DNA of 64,000 bases from Paraburkholderia aromaticivorans (GTDB taxonomy: Bacteria; Pseudomonadota; Gammaproteobacteria; Burkholderiales; Burkholderiaceae), in the NCBI RefSeq assembly GCF_002278075.1, contig NZ_CP022989.1:806001-870000 (forward strand). The letters are read 5' to 3'. A program made the translations under genes and the position numbers. The stretch's first letter is position 1. Every line of letters starts with the position of its first letter. A model generated the notes under the pieces. The model did not search any database, was not told where the DNA came from, and saw only the letters and a program-made list of their open reading frames with translations. Below, piece by piece: positions 53,574 to 62,784 of this stretch.

Positions 53574-54431
53574 TTACAGCCAGTACACCACGACGTACAG
53601 CCCGAGCCACACGACGTCCACGAAGTGCCAATACCAGGCCGCGCCTTCGAACGCGAAGTGATGGTCCGCCGTGAAGTGGCCGCGGATCATACGCACCAGC
53701 ACGACTGCCAGCATCGTGCCGCCGAGGAACACGTGGAAGCCGTGGAAGCCGGTCAACAGGAAGAACGTCGAACCATACACGCCCGAGGACAGCGTCAGGT
53801 TCAGTTCGTTATATGCGTGGAAATACTCGAAGCCTTGCAGGAACAGGAAGCAGACACCGAGCACGAGCGTTGCGGCCAGCCAGATGATCGCCTTCTTGCG
53901 ATGGTTCTCACGCAACGCGTGGTGCGATACCGTCAGCGTCGCACCCGAGGAAAGCAGCAGCGCCGTGTTGATGGTCGGGACCGGCCACGGTTGCATCGAC
54001 TTGAACGTCGAGACCAGCGCCGCCGGGCCGTTGTTCGGCCACACTGCCGAGAAGTCCGGCCAGATCAGCTTGTAATCCAGGCTGCCCAATTGATGCAGCG
54101 CGATTTCACGCGCATAGAACAGCGCGCCGAAGAACGCACCGAAGAACATCACTTCGGAGAAAATGAACCAGCTCATGCTCCAGCGGTACGACTTGTCGAC
54201 ATTCTTGCCGTACATGCCGCCTTCCGACTCTGCAATCGCGTCGCCGAACCAGTGCCACAACGTAAAGAGCAGCCACAACAAACCGGCGACGACGCCGATC
54301 GGCGCCCAGTCATGTTCGTTGATCCAGGCCGCAAGCGATCCGAGCATGACCAGCAACCCAGCAGCGGCGCTGATCGGATGCCGCGACGGATGCGGTACGA
54401 AATAGTACGGGCTCTCGTTTTGACCGCTCAT
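53574..54431 (-). CDS. coxC: Cytochrome c oxidase subunit III
   Basis: 285-residue seven-helix membrane subunit. Motifs: MSWFIFSEVMFFGAFFGALFYAR with the lipid-binding glutamate, TALLLSSGATLTVSHHAL, and the C-terminal GFHGFHVFLGGTML and HHFAFEGAAWYWHFVDVVWLGLYVVVYWL. No metal centres; it stabilises subunits I and II and the proton path entry. Confidence 0.96.
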   Translation of the reverse strand: MSGQNESPYYFVPHPSRHPISAAAGLLVMLGSLAAWINEHDWAPIGVVAGLLWLLFTLWHWFGDAIAESEGGMYGKNVDKSYRWSMSWFIFSEVMFFGAFFGALFYAREIALHQLGSLDYKLIWPDFSAVWPNNGPAALVSTFKSMQPWPVPTINTALLLSSGATLTVSHHALRENHRKKAIIWLAATLVLGVCFLFLQGFEYFHAYNELNLTLSSGVYGSTFFLLTGFHGFHVFLGGTMLAVVLVRMIRGHFTADHHFAFEGAAWYWHFVDVVWLGLYVVVYWL

Positions 54432-54562
54432 TCTTGATTCTCCACTTCAGTCCAGTTGTTCCGGAATCTCCGGCTGTATCTTCGGCGGCGCGTCGATACC
54501 GCACCGCTTCGCTCCAATTTCTGGGCGCTGCTTCGCCCGGTCCTACGTGTGCGCCCGCCGCT

Positions 54563-54772
54563 TCAACCTACCACGGCGCGCACGATCAGAATCAACGCCA
54601 CGATAAAAATTGCCGCGCAGATCAACGCTGCCGCGATCACGTGCAGCGGGTTCAGCTGCGTGGCGTCAGCCTCCAGATCGCGGCGCTTGCGTACACCGAT
54701 AAACGACCAGAAGACCGCACGCATCGACTGGCCAAAACTGCTTTTGCGCGGGCTGCTGCCGTTGTCGCTCAT
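54563..54772 (-). CDS. DUF2970 domain-containing protein
   Basis: 69-residue protein with a basic N terminus and one membrane helix (PLHVIAAALICAAIFIVALILIVRAVV). The segment MRAVFWSFIGVRKRRD is the DUF2970 mark. Its place between ctaG and coxC is conserved in betaproteobacteria, suggesting a role with the oxidase. ATG 54772 is chosen by length and AAGGAAG upstream; ATG 54808, overlapping the ctaG stop, is possible. Confidence 0.8.
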   Translation of the reverse strand: MSDNGSSPRKSSFGQSMRAVFWSFIGVRKRRDLEADATQLNPLHVIAAALICAAIFIVALILIVRAVVG

Positions 54773-54807
54773 CTTGTTTCGTCTTCCTTCGCTCGCGGCG
54801 TGAGCCA

Positions 54808-55422
54808 TCAGGCGGGATTGGCCGTCGTGGCCGCCGTGTTGGCCGTGGGCGCCGCGCTTCCGGCCGTCGCCGCCGCCGGCGTATTCAATTCAAAGAACGT
54901 GTACGACAACGTGATCGTTTTCACGTCCTTCGGCAACTTCGGATCGACCACGAACACCACCGGCATCCGCTTGGTCTGATTCGCCGTCAAGGTCTGCTGC
55001 GTAAAGCAAAAACATTCGATCTTCTTGAAGTACTCGGTTGCCTGCTTCGGCGCGTAGCTCGGAATGGCCTGCGCCTGAATCGTGCGCGCCTGTTCGTTGC
55101 TGACCTCGTACATCACCGTCGTCACTTCGCCCGGATGCACGTCGAGACTACGTTGCTCCGGCTTGAAACCCAGCGGGCCGCGCGCGTTTGCATCGAATTC
55201 GATCGAAATCGTGCGGCTCATGTCGACCTGCGTATTCTTCGCCTCGCGCGCCGTGGCATCACGCTGCACGAGGTTGTTGATGCCGGTGATCTGACAGATC
55301 GCGCGGTACATCGGCACCAGTGCGAAGCCGAAACCGAACATCATCAAGGCGACGATGAACAGCTTGATCAACATCGAACGGTTAAAAGAACGGTCGGCCT
55401 GAGCCGGAGGTTGCGTCGACAT
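54808..55422 (-). CDS. ctaG: CtaG/Cox11 copper assembly protein
   Basis: 204-residue membrane-anchored periplasmic protein inserting CuB into subunit I. N-terminal helix LIKLFIVALMMFGFGFALVPMYRAICQITG, then the immunoglobulin-like domain with the copper-binding CFCF motif in KIECFCFTQQTL and MPVVFVVDPKLP. A low-complexity Ala/Thr tail ends the protein. GAGG precedes ATG 55422. Confidence 0.95.
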   Translation of the reverse strand: MSTQPPAQADRSFNRSMLIKLFIVALMMFGFGFALVPMYRAICQITGINNLVQRDATAREAKNTQVDMSRTISIEFDANARGPLGFKPEQRSLDVHPGEVTTVMYEVSNEQARTIQAQAIPSYAPKQATEYFKKIECFCFTQQTLTANQTKRMPVVFVVDPKLPKDVKTITLSYTFFELNTPAAATAGSAAPTANTAATTANPA

Positions 55423-55464
55423 CTCAATCCTCAACAAACCTGCAAACTGACTCGAACCACTTTG

Positions 55465-55599
55465 TCAGGAGAACCACTTCTGATGAATGATCACGCTCGC
55501 GAAAAAGACCGCGGCGATCACGAACATCACGAAACCGATCCGCCGGTTGCCCGCGCGAATCTGCTCGGGCGTACGTCTTTCTTGAGGATTGCGCGTCAT
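55465..55599 (-). CDS. Cytochrome oxidase small assembly protein
   Basis: 44-residue single-helix protein, below the size usually called. It begins MTRNPQERRTPEQIRAGNRR and continues IGFVMFVIAAVFFASVIIHQ into a short tail WFS. This type, with a basic N terminus ending xRxGNRR, is a standard small gene between coxA and ctaG in Burkholderiales. Function not established. Confidence 0.8.
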   Translation of the reverse strand: MTRNPQERRTPEQIRAGNRRIGFVMFVIAAVFFASVIIHQKWFS

Positions 55600-55713
55600 G
55601 CTCGACTTTCAGAATACTTTTCGTGACTACAGATGCCGCCACTGCTTTCGTGCCTGCCGGCTCGGCCAGCGCACTGCTGCGCTGCCCGAGCCGGCAACCT
55701 CACCAGCTGTCAG

Positions 55714-57327
55714 TTACTCGACCGTCGGCGGGTTTTCGAACGTGTGGAACGGAGCCGGGCTCGGCACGGTCCACTCGAGGCCCGTTGCGCCGTCCCACGG
55801 CTTGTCGCCAGCCTTTTCGAGTTCGCCGCCGCCACGGTAGGCCGGCAGTGCAACCGCGAACAGGAAGTAGACCTGCGCCAGACCGAAGCCGAACGCGCCG
55901 ATCGAGATGACCTGGTTCCAGTCGGTGAACTGTGCCGGGTAGTCAGCATAACGACGCGGCATACCTGCGAGGCCGACGAAGTGCATCGGCAGGAACGCGA
56001 GGTTGAAGAAGAACATCGACGCCCAGAAGTGAATCTTGCCGCGCGTTTCGTTGTACATCCAGCCGGTCCACTTCGGCGCCCAGTAGTACCAGCCGGAGAA
56101 CAGCGCGAAGAGCGAGCCCGCCACCAGCACGTAGTGGAAGTGCGCGACCACGAAATAAGTACCGTGATACTGAATGTCGAGCGGCGCCATGGCCAGCATC
56201 AGACCCGACAGGCCGCCGAACGTGAACACCAGCAGGAAGCCGACTGCGAACAGCATAGGCGTTTCGAAGCTCAGCGAACCGCGCCACATCGTCGCGACCC
56301 AGTTGAACACCTTCACGCCCGTGGGCACGGCGATCAGCATGGTGGCGTACATGAAGAACAGCTGGCCCGTCACCGGCATGCCGGTGGCGAACATGTGGTG
56401 CGCCCAGACCATGAACGACAGAATCGCGATCGACGAGGTTGCGTACACCATCGAGCTATAACCGAACAACGGCTTGCGCGAGAACGCCGGAATCACCTGC
56501 GAGACGATCCCGAACGCCGGCAAGATCATGATGTACACCTCGGGATGCCCGAAGAACCAGAAGATATGCTGGTACATGACCGGGTCGCCGCCGCCTGCCG
56601 CGTTGAAGAACGACGTGCCGAAGTGACGATCGAACAGCACCATGGTGATCGCGCCTGCCAGAACCGGCATCACGGCGATCAGCAGGTACGCGGTGATCAG
56701 CCACGTCCAGACGAACATCGGCATCTTCATCAGCGTGAGGCCGGGCGCGCGCATGTTCAGGATCGTCACGACGATGTTGATCCCGCCCATGATCGACGAG
56801 GCGCCCATCAAGTGGACCGCGAAAATCGCGAAGTCCATGCCCGGGCCCATCTGCGTGGACAGCGGCGCGTAGAGCGTCCAGCCTGCGGCGGTCGCGCCGC
56901 CCGGCGAGAAGAACGAACCGACCAGCAGAACAGCCGCCACCGGCAGGAGCCAGAAGCTGAAGTTGTTCATGCGGGCGAAAGCCATGTCCGATGCGCCGAT
57001 CTGCAGCGGCACCATCCAGTTCGCGAAGCCGACGAAGGCCGGCATGATCGCGCCGAACACCATGATCAGGCCGTGCATGGTGGTCAACTGGTTGAAGAAC
57101 TCGGGACGCATGATCTGCAGGCCCGGTTCGAACAGTTCGGCACGGATCATCAGCGCCATCACGCCCCCGGAGAGGAACATGGTGAACGAGAAGATCAGGT
57201 ACAGCGTACCGATGTCCTTGTGATTGGTTGCGAACAGCCAACGGCGCCAACCATGCGGCGTTTCGTGGGCATGGTCGCCGTGCACGTGCTCGTGGCCCGC
57301 GACTACATCGTGTCCGATGCTAGACAT
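55714..57327 (-). CDS. coxA: Cytochrome c oxidase subunit I (aa3 type)
   Basis: 537-residue catalytic subunit with haem a and the haem a3-CuB centre. Signatures: TMHGLIMVFGAIMPAFVGFANW with a haem-a ligand, WFFGHPEVYIMILPAFGIVS with the CuB His-Tyr crosslink pair, and YYVVAHFHYVLV-type segment TYFVVAHFHYVLVAGS with the a3 and a ligands. Twelve membrane helices. Follows coxB by 44 bases. Confidence 0.97.
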   Translation of the reverse strand: MSSIGHDVVAGHEHVHGDHAHETPHGWRRWLFATNHKDIGTLYLIFSFTMFLSGGVMALMIRAELFEPGLQIMRPEFFNQLTTMHGLIMVFGAIMPAFVGFANWMVPLQIGASDMAFARMNNFSFWLLPVAAVLLVGSFFSPGGATAAGWTLYAPLSTQMGPGMDFAIFAVHLMGASSIMGGINIVVTILNMRAPGLTLMKMPMFVWTWLITAYLLIAVMPVLAGAITMVLFDRHFGTSFFNAAGGGDPVMYQHIFWFFGHPEVYIMILPAFGIVSQVIPAFSRKPLFGYSSMVYATSSIAILSFMVWAHHMFATGMPVTGQLFFMYATMLIAVPTGVKVFNWVATMWRGSLSFETPMLFAVGFLLVFTFGGLSGLMLAMAPLDIQYHGTYFVVAHFHYVLVAGSLFALFSGWYYWAPKWTGWMYNETRGKIHFWASMFFFNLAFLPMHFVGLAGMPRRYADYPAQFTDWNQVISIGAFGFGLAQVYFLFAVALPAYRGGGELEKAGDKPWDGATGLEWTVPSPAPFHTFENPPTVE

Positions 57328-57371
57328 GACAATCTCCTAAAGCGAATACTGCGGTGCTGACCATGAACACG

Positions 57372-58964
57372 TCAGGCAGCCGGGCTGATCTGAACACGCC
57401 GGGCTTCTTTCGCGTCGCTGCCGCCCGTGATCGTTTCCGGCTTTTTCAAAATAATATGGTCTTCGGCAATGCCGGCTGCTTTCAACGCGTCGCGCACGGC
57501 TTCGGCGCGGCTCTTCGCGAGTTTCGCGTTGAGATCGGCGGAGCCGGTCGCGTCGGTAAAGCCCGACAGCGTGAATTTCGCGTCCGGGTGCGCCTTCGCG
57601 TAGGCCGCGGCTGCGTCGACTGCCGCTTTCGCGTCGGCCGGCAGCGTGCTCTTGCCGGTGTCGAAGTAGATGCTGGCCGGGAGTGTTGCCTGCGATGCCG
57701 CGCTGTCCGAGCCGGCCGCTGCCGCTTGCGCGCCCGAGGTGCCCGAAGCCGCCTCTGCGCCGCTCGCTGCCGCGCCGGCGTCGGCCAGATGGTTGCCGCC
57801 TTCCGGCAGCTTGCCATTACGCGCGTCCGCAACCTGCTTCGGCTGGAGAATGTCGCCAGTGTGGTTGCCCCATGAATTGCGTTCGTACGTGACGACCGAG
57901 GCGATTTCGACGTCGTTCAGCGTAGGCGCCCACGAGGGCATCGCGTTCTTGCCCTTCAGCACGAGGCTGACGTGCTCGGCAATCGCGCCGTTGGCGATCT
58001 TGCTGCCGTCGAGCGCAGGGAATGCGCCCGCGCCCTTGCCGTTCGGCTGGTGGCAGACCGCGCAGTTCGCCGCGTACACCTTGCCGCCGCGTTCCATCAG
58101 CTCGGCCATCGTGTAGGTCTTGTTCGGATCGTCCTGGCCTGCGGCCATTTTCTTCTTCTGCGCGTCGACCCACTTCGCGTAGTCGTCGGCGGACAGCACT
58201 TCCACCACCACCGGCATGAACGCATGTTCCTTGCCGCACAGCTCGGTACAGAAGCCGCGGAACGTGCCGACCTTGTCAGCCTTGAACCACGTGTCGCGCA
58301 CGAAACCCGGGATCGCGTCCTGCTTCACGCCGAACGCCGGCACGTACCAGGAGTGGACCACGTCGTTCGCGGTGGTGATGATGCGGATTTTCTTATCGAC
58401 CGGCACGACGAGCGGATTGTCGACTTCCTGCAAATACGTGGTGGAAATCGGCTGGCGGCCGTCGGTTTCCGCACGCGGCGTGGACAGCGTGGACAGGAAG
58501 CTGATGCCCTCGCCCGGGCCCTTCACATAGTCGTAGCCCCATTTCCACTGGTAGCCGGTGACCTTGATAGTGACGTCGGCGTTGGTGGTGTCTTTCATCG
58601 CCACGACGGTCTTGGTGGCGGGCAGCGCCATCAACACGACGATGATGAACGGCACGATCGTCCAGATGATTTCGACGGTGGTGCTTTCGTGGAAATTCGA
58701 AGCCTTGTGGCCTTTCGATTTGCGGTGGGCGAAGATCGAATAGAACATCACGGCGAACACGCCGACGAAAATCACCGTGCAAAGCACCAGCATGAACATG
58801 TGGAGGCTGAAGAGCTCCTCAGCGATTTTTGTCGCAGGCGGCTGGAGATTGATCTCGTTGACGGCGGGGCCGCCCGGAACATCGCCCACTGCCAGGGCGG
58901 CACCGGCGAAAAGCAGTCCGCTCATCGCCAGCACGCCCATGAGGGCTCGCTTGATTGTTTTCAT
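57372..58964 (-). CDS. coxB: Cytochrome c oxidase subunit II fused to cytochrome c and an OmpA-like domain
   Basis: 530 residues, against about 280 for a plain subunit II. Signal peptide and two membrane helices (about 55-80 and 97-115). The cupredoxin domain carries the CuA ligands His204, Cys239, Glu241, Cys243, His247 and Met250 (FCTELCGKEHAFM). A class I cytochrome c domain follows with the haem motif CAVCH at 301-305 and a methionine ligand in AMPSW. After an Ala-rich linker the last 100 residues (430-530; SIYFDTGKSTLPADAKAAVD, LSGFTDATGSADLNAKLAKSRAEAVRDAL, RRVQI) form an OmpA-family peptidoglycan-binding-like domain. ATG 58964 has AAGGAAG upstream. Confidence 0.95.
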   Translation of the reverse strand: MKTIKRALMGVLAMSGLLFAGAALAVGDVPGGPAVNEINLQPPATKIAEELFSLHMFMLVLCTVIFVGVFAVMFYSIFAHRKSKGHKASNFHESTTVEIIWTIVPFIIVVLMALPATKTVVAMKDTTNADVTIKVTGYQWKWGYDYVKGPGEGISFLSTLSTPRAETDGRQPISTTYLQEVDNPLVVPVDKKIRIITTANDVVHSWYVPAFGVKQDAIPGFVRDTWFKADKVGTFRGFCTELCGKEHAFMPVVVEVLSADDYAKWVDAQKKKMAAGQDDPNKTYTMAELMERGGKVYAANCAVCHQPNGKGAGAFPALDGSKIANGAIAEHVSLVLKGKNAMPSWAPTLNDVEIASVVTYERNSWGNHTGDILQPKQVADARNGKLPEGGNHLADAGAAASGAEAASGTSGAQAAAAGSDSAASQATLPASIYFDTGKSTLPADAKAAVDAAAAYAKAHPDAKFTLSGFTDATGSADLNAKLAKSRAEAVRDALKAAGIAEDHIILKKPETITGGSDAKEARRVQISPAA

Positions 58965-59054
58965 AGCTTCCTTACCCAAAATTTCCATTCAAACCCTCGA
59001 CCCCGCTGGCAGGCTGCCTCGCGCTCCCCGTGAACGCCGCGCTTCTCAACACGT

Positions 59055-59528
59055 CTAACAACGCGTGAGCCACATACGCAATTCGCCTGCGAACTGCGCG
59101 CGCCGATATTGCGCGAGATGTTGCCCGATCATGATCGTCTGGCCGCGCGAGACCAGTTTGATCCGGTCACGCGGCGTGGCGCCCGCTTCGATCCGCACCC
59201 AGCGCGGATTGAACTCGAACTGCGTAAGCTGCTCGGCGCTGACCTGCTCGACGACGAGCCGGTTCTGAAACAACCGGATGCGCTCGTAGTCCACAGCATG
59301 ACGCGCATATATGGCAAACGCGATGCCCACCGTCAGCAATTCGATACCGGTGAACGGCAACACCAGCCAGGCGCCGACCAGAACCAGCATGAAAGCAATT
59401 ACCAGCGAGAACAACGCAAGCGACACGTAGAAACAGATGAACTGCCGCGGCGATATCGAACAGTTGCGTTTCATCGTCCAGTCTTTCAGGACCGGTTCTG
59501 AATCCGCCAGCAGATCTGATGCTTGCAT
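59055..59528 (-). CDS. DUF2244 domain-containing membrane protein
   Basis: 157-residue protein with a pair of membrane helices (FICFYVSLALFSLVIAFMLVLVGAWLV and IELLTVGIAFAIYA, roughly residues 28-75) and a C-terminal soluble domain ending TIMIGQHLAQYRRAQFAGELRMWL. DUF2244 proteins are found next to aa3 oxidase genes in many proteobacteria. First gene downstream of the cluster promoter. Confidence 0.85.
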   Translation of the reverse strand: MQASDLLADSEPVLKDWTMKRNCSISPRQFICFYVSLALFSLVIAFMLVLVGAWLVLPFTGIELLTVGIAFAIYARHAVDYERIRLFQNRLVVEQVSAEQLTQFEFNPRWVRIEAGATPRDRIKLVSRGQTIMIGQHLAQYRRAQFAGELRMWLTRC

Positions 59529-59684
59529 CGCTGCCTCCCACCGATTGCCTCCAGTCGCCGCCTGCGGCCATACCTTGCGACCGCTATCGCGGCCAGCCGA
59601 TCACCGCCGCGTCATCTTATCTTGCTGCCCTATGCCTCGGGCTTGCCGCCCCAAATGTGGGAACTCCAGGCGACAAACTGACGC

Positions 59685-59713
59685 ATTATAGGCGCGATCC
59701 ATAGCATCCACAA
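59685..59713 (-). promoter_or_regulatory. Sigma70 promoter of the cox cluster
   Basis: Minus strand: TTGTGG (59708-59713), 17-bp spacer and a consensus TATAAT (59685-59690), about 150 bp before the DUF2244 start. The rest of the 59529-59841 gap shows no gene. Confidence 0.65.
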
Positions 59714-59841
59714 GCAAGCCTCAATTGGCTCACAAGCCAGGCGCGACAAGCCTCCGCGCCGTTTTGACGCACCTTTTGCGGGTCTTTTGAAGCGCTAATT
59801 TCAGACATAACAGATGTGCTCTTTACCACCTCGTCGATTCC

Positions 59842-60807
59842 TCAACGATTCCGTGCCGAACCTCGCCCGATGTCCTCGATCCGCACGATCCCATGACCTT
59901 CGGCGGTAGTGCGCGGCACCGCTTTCCATGCGTGTCCGTAGATCACCTCGAAGGTCAGCGCGATCGTGCCGTCGGCGCGCCGGCGGGCTTCGAGCGCAGC
60001 CAGCAAAGCCTTGTGCAGTCTGCGCGCGGCAGCGCTCGACGAGGCTTCGCGCTCGAACGGATAGGCGCCCCAACGGCGCACGTCGGCGAGCAGCGACTCA
60101 GGGGATTTGTAGGTGATGGTGAGAACTTCCTGGTCCATCACCGGAATCTCGAAACCGCTTTCCACCAGCATATCGCCCAGGTCGTGCATGTCGACGAAGT
60201 CGATCACATGCTTGCGCGAGGCGACGCCGTGCGCGGCCTCGACTTCGGCGTAGGCGCCACGCAACTCCTTGAGGGAGTCGGGACCGAGCGTGCTGAACAT
60301 CAGCAGGCCGTTGACTTTCAACACGCGCTGCCACTCGGGAAACACGAGATCGGGCCGCGAATGCCAGTGCAACGCCAGATTGGACCAGATGAATTCGAAG
60401 GCGCCGGCCGCGAACGGCAGCGCCGAGAAGTCCGCTTGCGCGAAGCGTGGCCCACGCGCGCCGAGTGCCTTGCCGAGCGTGGCGGGCAAAAAGCGCCGCC
60501 AGCTCGTGTCACCCGCATCGTGCTGCAGCGCGCGCGTGAGCATGCCGTGCGACAGGTCGGAGCCGAACACCGGCGCCTCGGGAAAGCGTTCGCGCAAAGC
60601 GGGAATGTCTTCACCCATCCCGCAGCCGGCATCGAGCACGCTTGCCGGCGTGACCTTGATGTAATCGAGACGCTCGCGCATGCGCTGCGCGATTTCGCGA
60701 GGCAGGAACGCGACGTCGGCGAAAGTCGCCGCGCGGCGGTCAAAGATCCGCCGCAGGCGTTGGGAGTCATAGGCCGGACGGCCTGATTGAGCGGGAGCTG
60801 GGGACAT
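59842..60807 (-). CDS. bioC: BioC-like SAM-dependent methyltransferase (malonyl-ACP O-methyltransferase type)
   Basis: 321-residue class I methyltransferase. SAM-binding motif I VLDAGCGMGEDI, motif II FGSDLSHGMLTRAL, then ADFSALPFAAGAFEFIWSNLALHW and LLMFSTLGPDSLKELRGAY, which match the order and wording of BioC rather than ubiquinone methyltransferases. The C-terminal LTFEVIYGHAW resembles the BioC ending. BioC starts the pimeloyl moiety of biotin. No other bio gene is nearby, so the specific function is inferred. No good ribosome-binding site precedes ATG 60807. Confidence 0.72.
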   Translation of the reverse strand: MSPAPAQSGRPAYDSQRLRRIFDRRAATFADVAFLPREIAQRMRERLDYIKVTPASVLDAGCGMGEDIPALRERFPEAPVFGSDLSHGMLTRALQHDAGDTSWRRFLPATLGKALGARGPRFAQADFSALPFAAGAFEFIWSNLALHWHSRPDLVFPEWQRVLKVNGLLMFSTLGPDSLKELRGAYAEVEAAHGVASRKHVIDFVDMHDLGDMLVESGFEIPVMDQEVLTITYKSPESLLADVRRWGAYPFEREASSSAAARRLHKALLAALEARRRADGTIALTFEVIYGHAWKAVPRTTAEGHGIVRIEDIGRGSARNR

Positions 60808-60891
60808 GGGTGTCGTACTGGCGTAGAGCCCGAAGTATACTCGCTCGCTTCCCTCCATTGAGCGTGAAAGGCCTTCGCGGGCGGTCCAGCT

Positions 60892-61677
60892 ATGCCACTC
60901 CGACCCATTTCGTCTTTTTCCGGCCGCCGATTCGCGCGTTTCGTGCGTGCCGTCAATTCGGCATGGCCACGTGTGACGCAGGCTGCGCTGCCGAATCTGT
61001 GCGCCTTATGCGGCAATTTGTCGCATGCGACGATGTGTGCCGGTTGCGACGCGGCCTACTGGAACGAAGGCCGGTTGCGCTGCACTGTCTGCGCGGTACC
61101 GTTATCCGCCGCGCGATGGGCGGCCCGCACCCAGTATCGGTGCGCGGATTGCCTCGGCGAGCCGCCACCGTTCGACGCCACGCTGGCCCTTGCCGACTAT
61201 CGCGCCCCGCTCGACACGCTGGCGGTCGGTCTGAAATTCCGCGCCCGGCTTATGCTGGCGCGCGAGTTCGGGCAACGCCTCGCGCGTCTCGCCCGTGATT
61301 CCTGGCAAGACCTCGCTGAATGGCCCGACGTGATCGCGCCCGTGCCGCTTGCCCCAAAACGCCTCATCGAGCGTGGCTATAACCAGGCGTGGCAAATCGC
61401 GAAGCCGCTGGCTGGCGCGCTCAATGTGCGCAGCGACGCGACCCTGCTGCATCGGGTGATTCACACCGCGCCGCAGTCGCGGCTCGATCTCGACGCCCGC
61501 CGTCTGAACGTAGGCCGTGCCTTCAAGGTCGCAGGGGCCGTGCAAGGCCTGCATGTCGGCATCGTCGACGACGTGATGACGACCGGCGCGACACTCGAGG
61601 CGCTGGCTCGCACGCTCAAGGCCGCCGGTGCGCGGCGGGTCACCAACTTCGTCGCGCTGCGCACGCCGAAAAACTAG
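60892..61677 (+). CDS. comF: ComF family phosphoribosyltransferase-like protein
   Basis: 261 residues. N-terminal zinc-finger region with paired cysteines (CALCGN, MCAGCDAAYW, CTVCAVPL, CADC) and a C-terminal phosphoribosyltransferase fold with the PRPP-binding VGIVDDVMTTGATLEALA and PVPLAPKRLIERGYNQAWQIAKPLA. ComF proteins act in natural transformation and DNA uptake or repair. Divergent from the methyltransferase gene. Confidence 0.88.
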   Translation: MPLRPISSFSGRRFARFVRAVNSAWPRVTQAALPNLCALCGNLSHATMCAGCDAAYWNEGRLRCTVCAVPLSAARWAARTQYRCADCLGEPPPFDATLALADYRAPLDTLAVGLKFRARLMLAREFGQRLARLARDSWQDLAEWPDVIAPVPLAPKRLIERGYNQAWQIAKPLAGALNVRSDATLLHRVIHTAPQSRLDLDARRLNVGRAFKVAGAVQGLHVGIVDDVMTTGATLEALARTLKAAGARRVTNFVALRTPKN

Positions 61678-61695
61678 TCTCAACCTGAGCTCACC

Positions 61696-62166
61696 ATGTT
61701 CAATGTCGTTCTCGTAGAACCGGAAATCCCGCCGAACACCGGCAACGTGATCCGCCTGTGCGCCAACACCGGCGCGCGGCTCCATCTGATCGAACCGCTC
61801 GGCTTTCCGCTCGACGATGCCAAGCTGCGCCGCGCCGGACTCGACTATCACGAGTACGCGCAAATGAACGTGCACGCCGACTGGGCGGCGTTCATCGCCA
61901 AAGAGTCGCCGGACCCGGCGCGCATGTTCGCCTTCACCACGCGCGGCTCGGGCCGCTTTCACGAGCACGCGTTCCAATCCGGCGACTGGTTCGTATTCGG
62001 CGCCGAAACGCGCGGCCTGCCCGACTCGGTACTCGACCAGTTCGCCAACGATCAGCGCGTGCGCCTGCCCATGCGGCCGGGCAACCGCAGCCTGAACCTG
62101 TCGAACACCGTCGCGATCGTGGTATTCGAAGCCTGGCGTCAGACCGGCTTCGACGGCGGCGCCTGA
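61696..62166 (+). CDS. trmL: tRNA (cytidine(34)-2'-O)-methyltransferase
   Basis: 156-residue SPOUT methyltransferase modifying the wobble base of leucine tRNAs. Motifs: [49 protein letters not shown] and the C-terminal knot [26 protein letters not shown]. Standard length. The 3' end overlaps the convergent macrodomain gene by 28 bases. Confidence 0.94.
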   Translation: MFNVVLVEPEIPPNTGNVIRLCANTGARLHLIEPLGFPLDDAKLRRAGLDYHEYAQMNVHADWAAFIAKESPDPARMFAFTTRGSGRFHEHAFQSGDWFVFGAETRGLPDSVLDQFANDQRVRLPMRPGNRSLNLSNTVAIVVFEAWRQTGFDGGA

Positions 62167-62687
62167 CGGCGCCGCATTTCGGCCTCGTAGCGCGCGAGCA
62201 TCGCGCCGTCGAAACAGGCGAACACCACCTGTTCGATCCGCGGCGTGCGCGGCAAGGTGGCGAGCACCGTGCCGAGCGCAATCCGCACGGCCTCGTCAGC
62301 GGGAAAATGGTAGATGCCGCAACTAATCGCGGGGAACGCGATGCTGCGGCACCGCGCCTCGCGCGCTACCTCGAGCGAACGCTGGTAGCAGGACGCCAGT
62401 AAGTCGGCCTCGCCATGCGCACCGCCCCGCCAGCGCGGACCGACCGCGTGAATCACATGTCTGGCCGGCAAGCGGTAGCCGCCTGTCAGCTTCGCGTCGC
62501 CGGTCGCGCAGCCGCCGAGCGTCGCGCACTCCCGCACCAGCTCGGTACCGGCCGCGCGATGAATTGCGCCGTCCACGCCGCCTCCGCCCAATAACGACGT
62601 ATTCGCGGCGTTAACGATCGCATCCACGGCGAGGCCGGTGATGTCGACCACACGCGCTTCCAGCGTGCAACGGTTGAAACGGAGCAT
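62139..62687 (-). CDS. Macrodomain protein, probable O-acetyl-ADP-ribose deacetylase
   Basis: 182-residue ADP-ribose-binding domain of the MacroD/YmdB type: [33 protein letters not shown], the catalytic-loop signature, then VIHAVGPRW and [16 protein letters not shown]. Predicted to remove acetyl or ADP-ribose groups. Convergent with trmL. No ART or sirtuin gene is adjacent, so a toxin-antitoxin role is not suggested. Confidence 0.9.
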   Translation of the reverse strand: MLRFNRCTLEARVVDITGLAVDAIVNAANTSLLGGGGVDGAIHRAAGTELVRECATLGGCATGDAKLTGGYRLPARHVIHAVGPRWRGGAHGEADLLASCYQRSLEVAREARCRSIAFPAISCGIYHFPADEAVRIALGTVLATLPRTPRIEQVVFACFDGAMLARYEAEMRRRQAPPSKPV

Positions 62688-62784
62688 GGGAACCTCGCTG
62701 ATCCGAAGCGTCGATAAAAACGTGGACAGCGGGAGCGGGCAGCCGTTCAGCGCTTTTGCGCGCTAAACGGCTGACAGACAAGGC

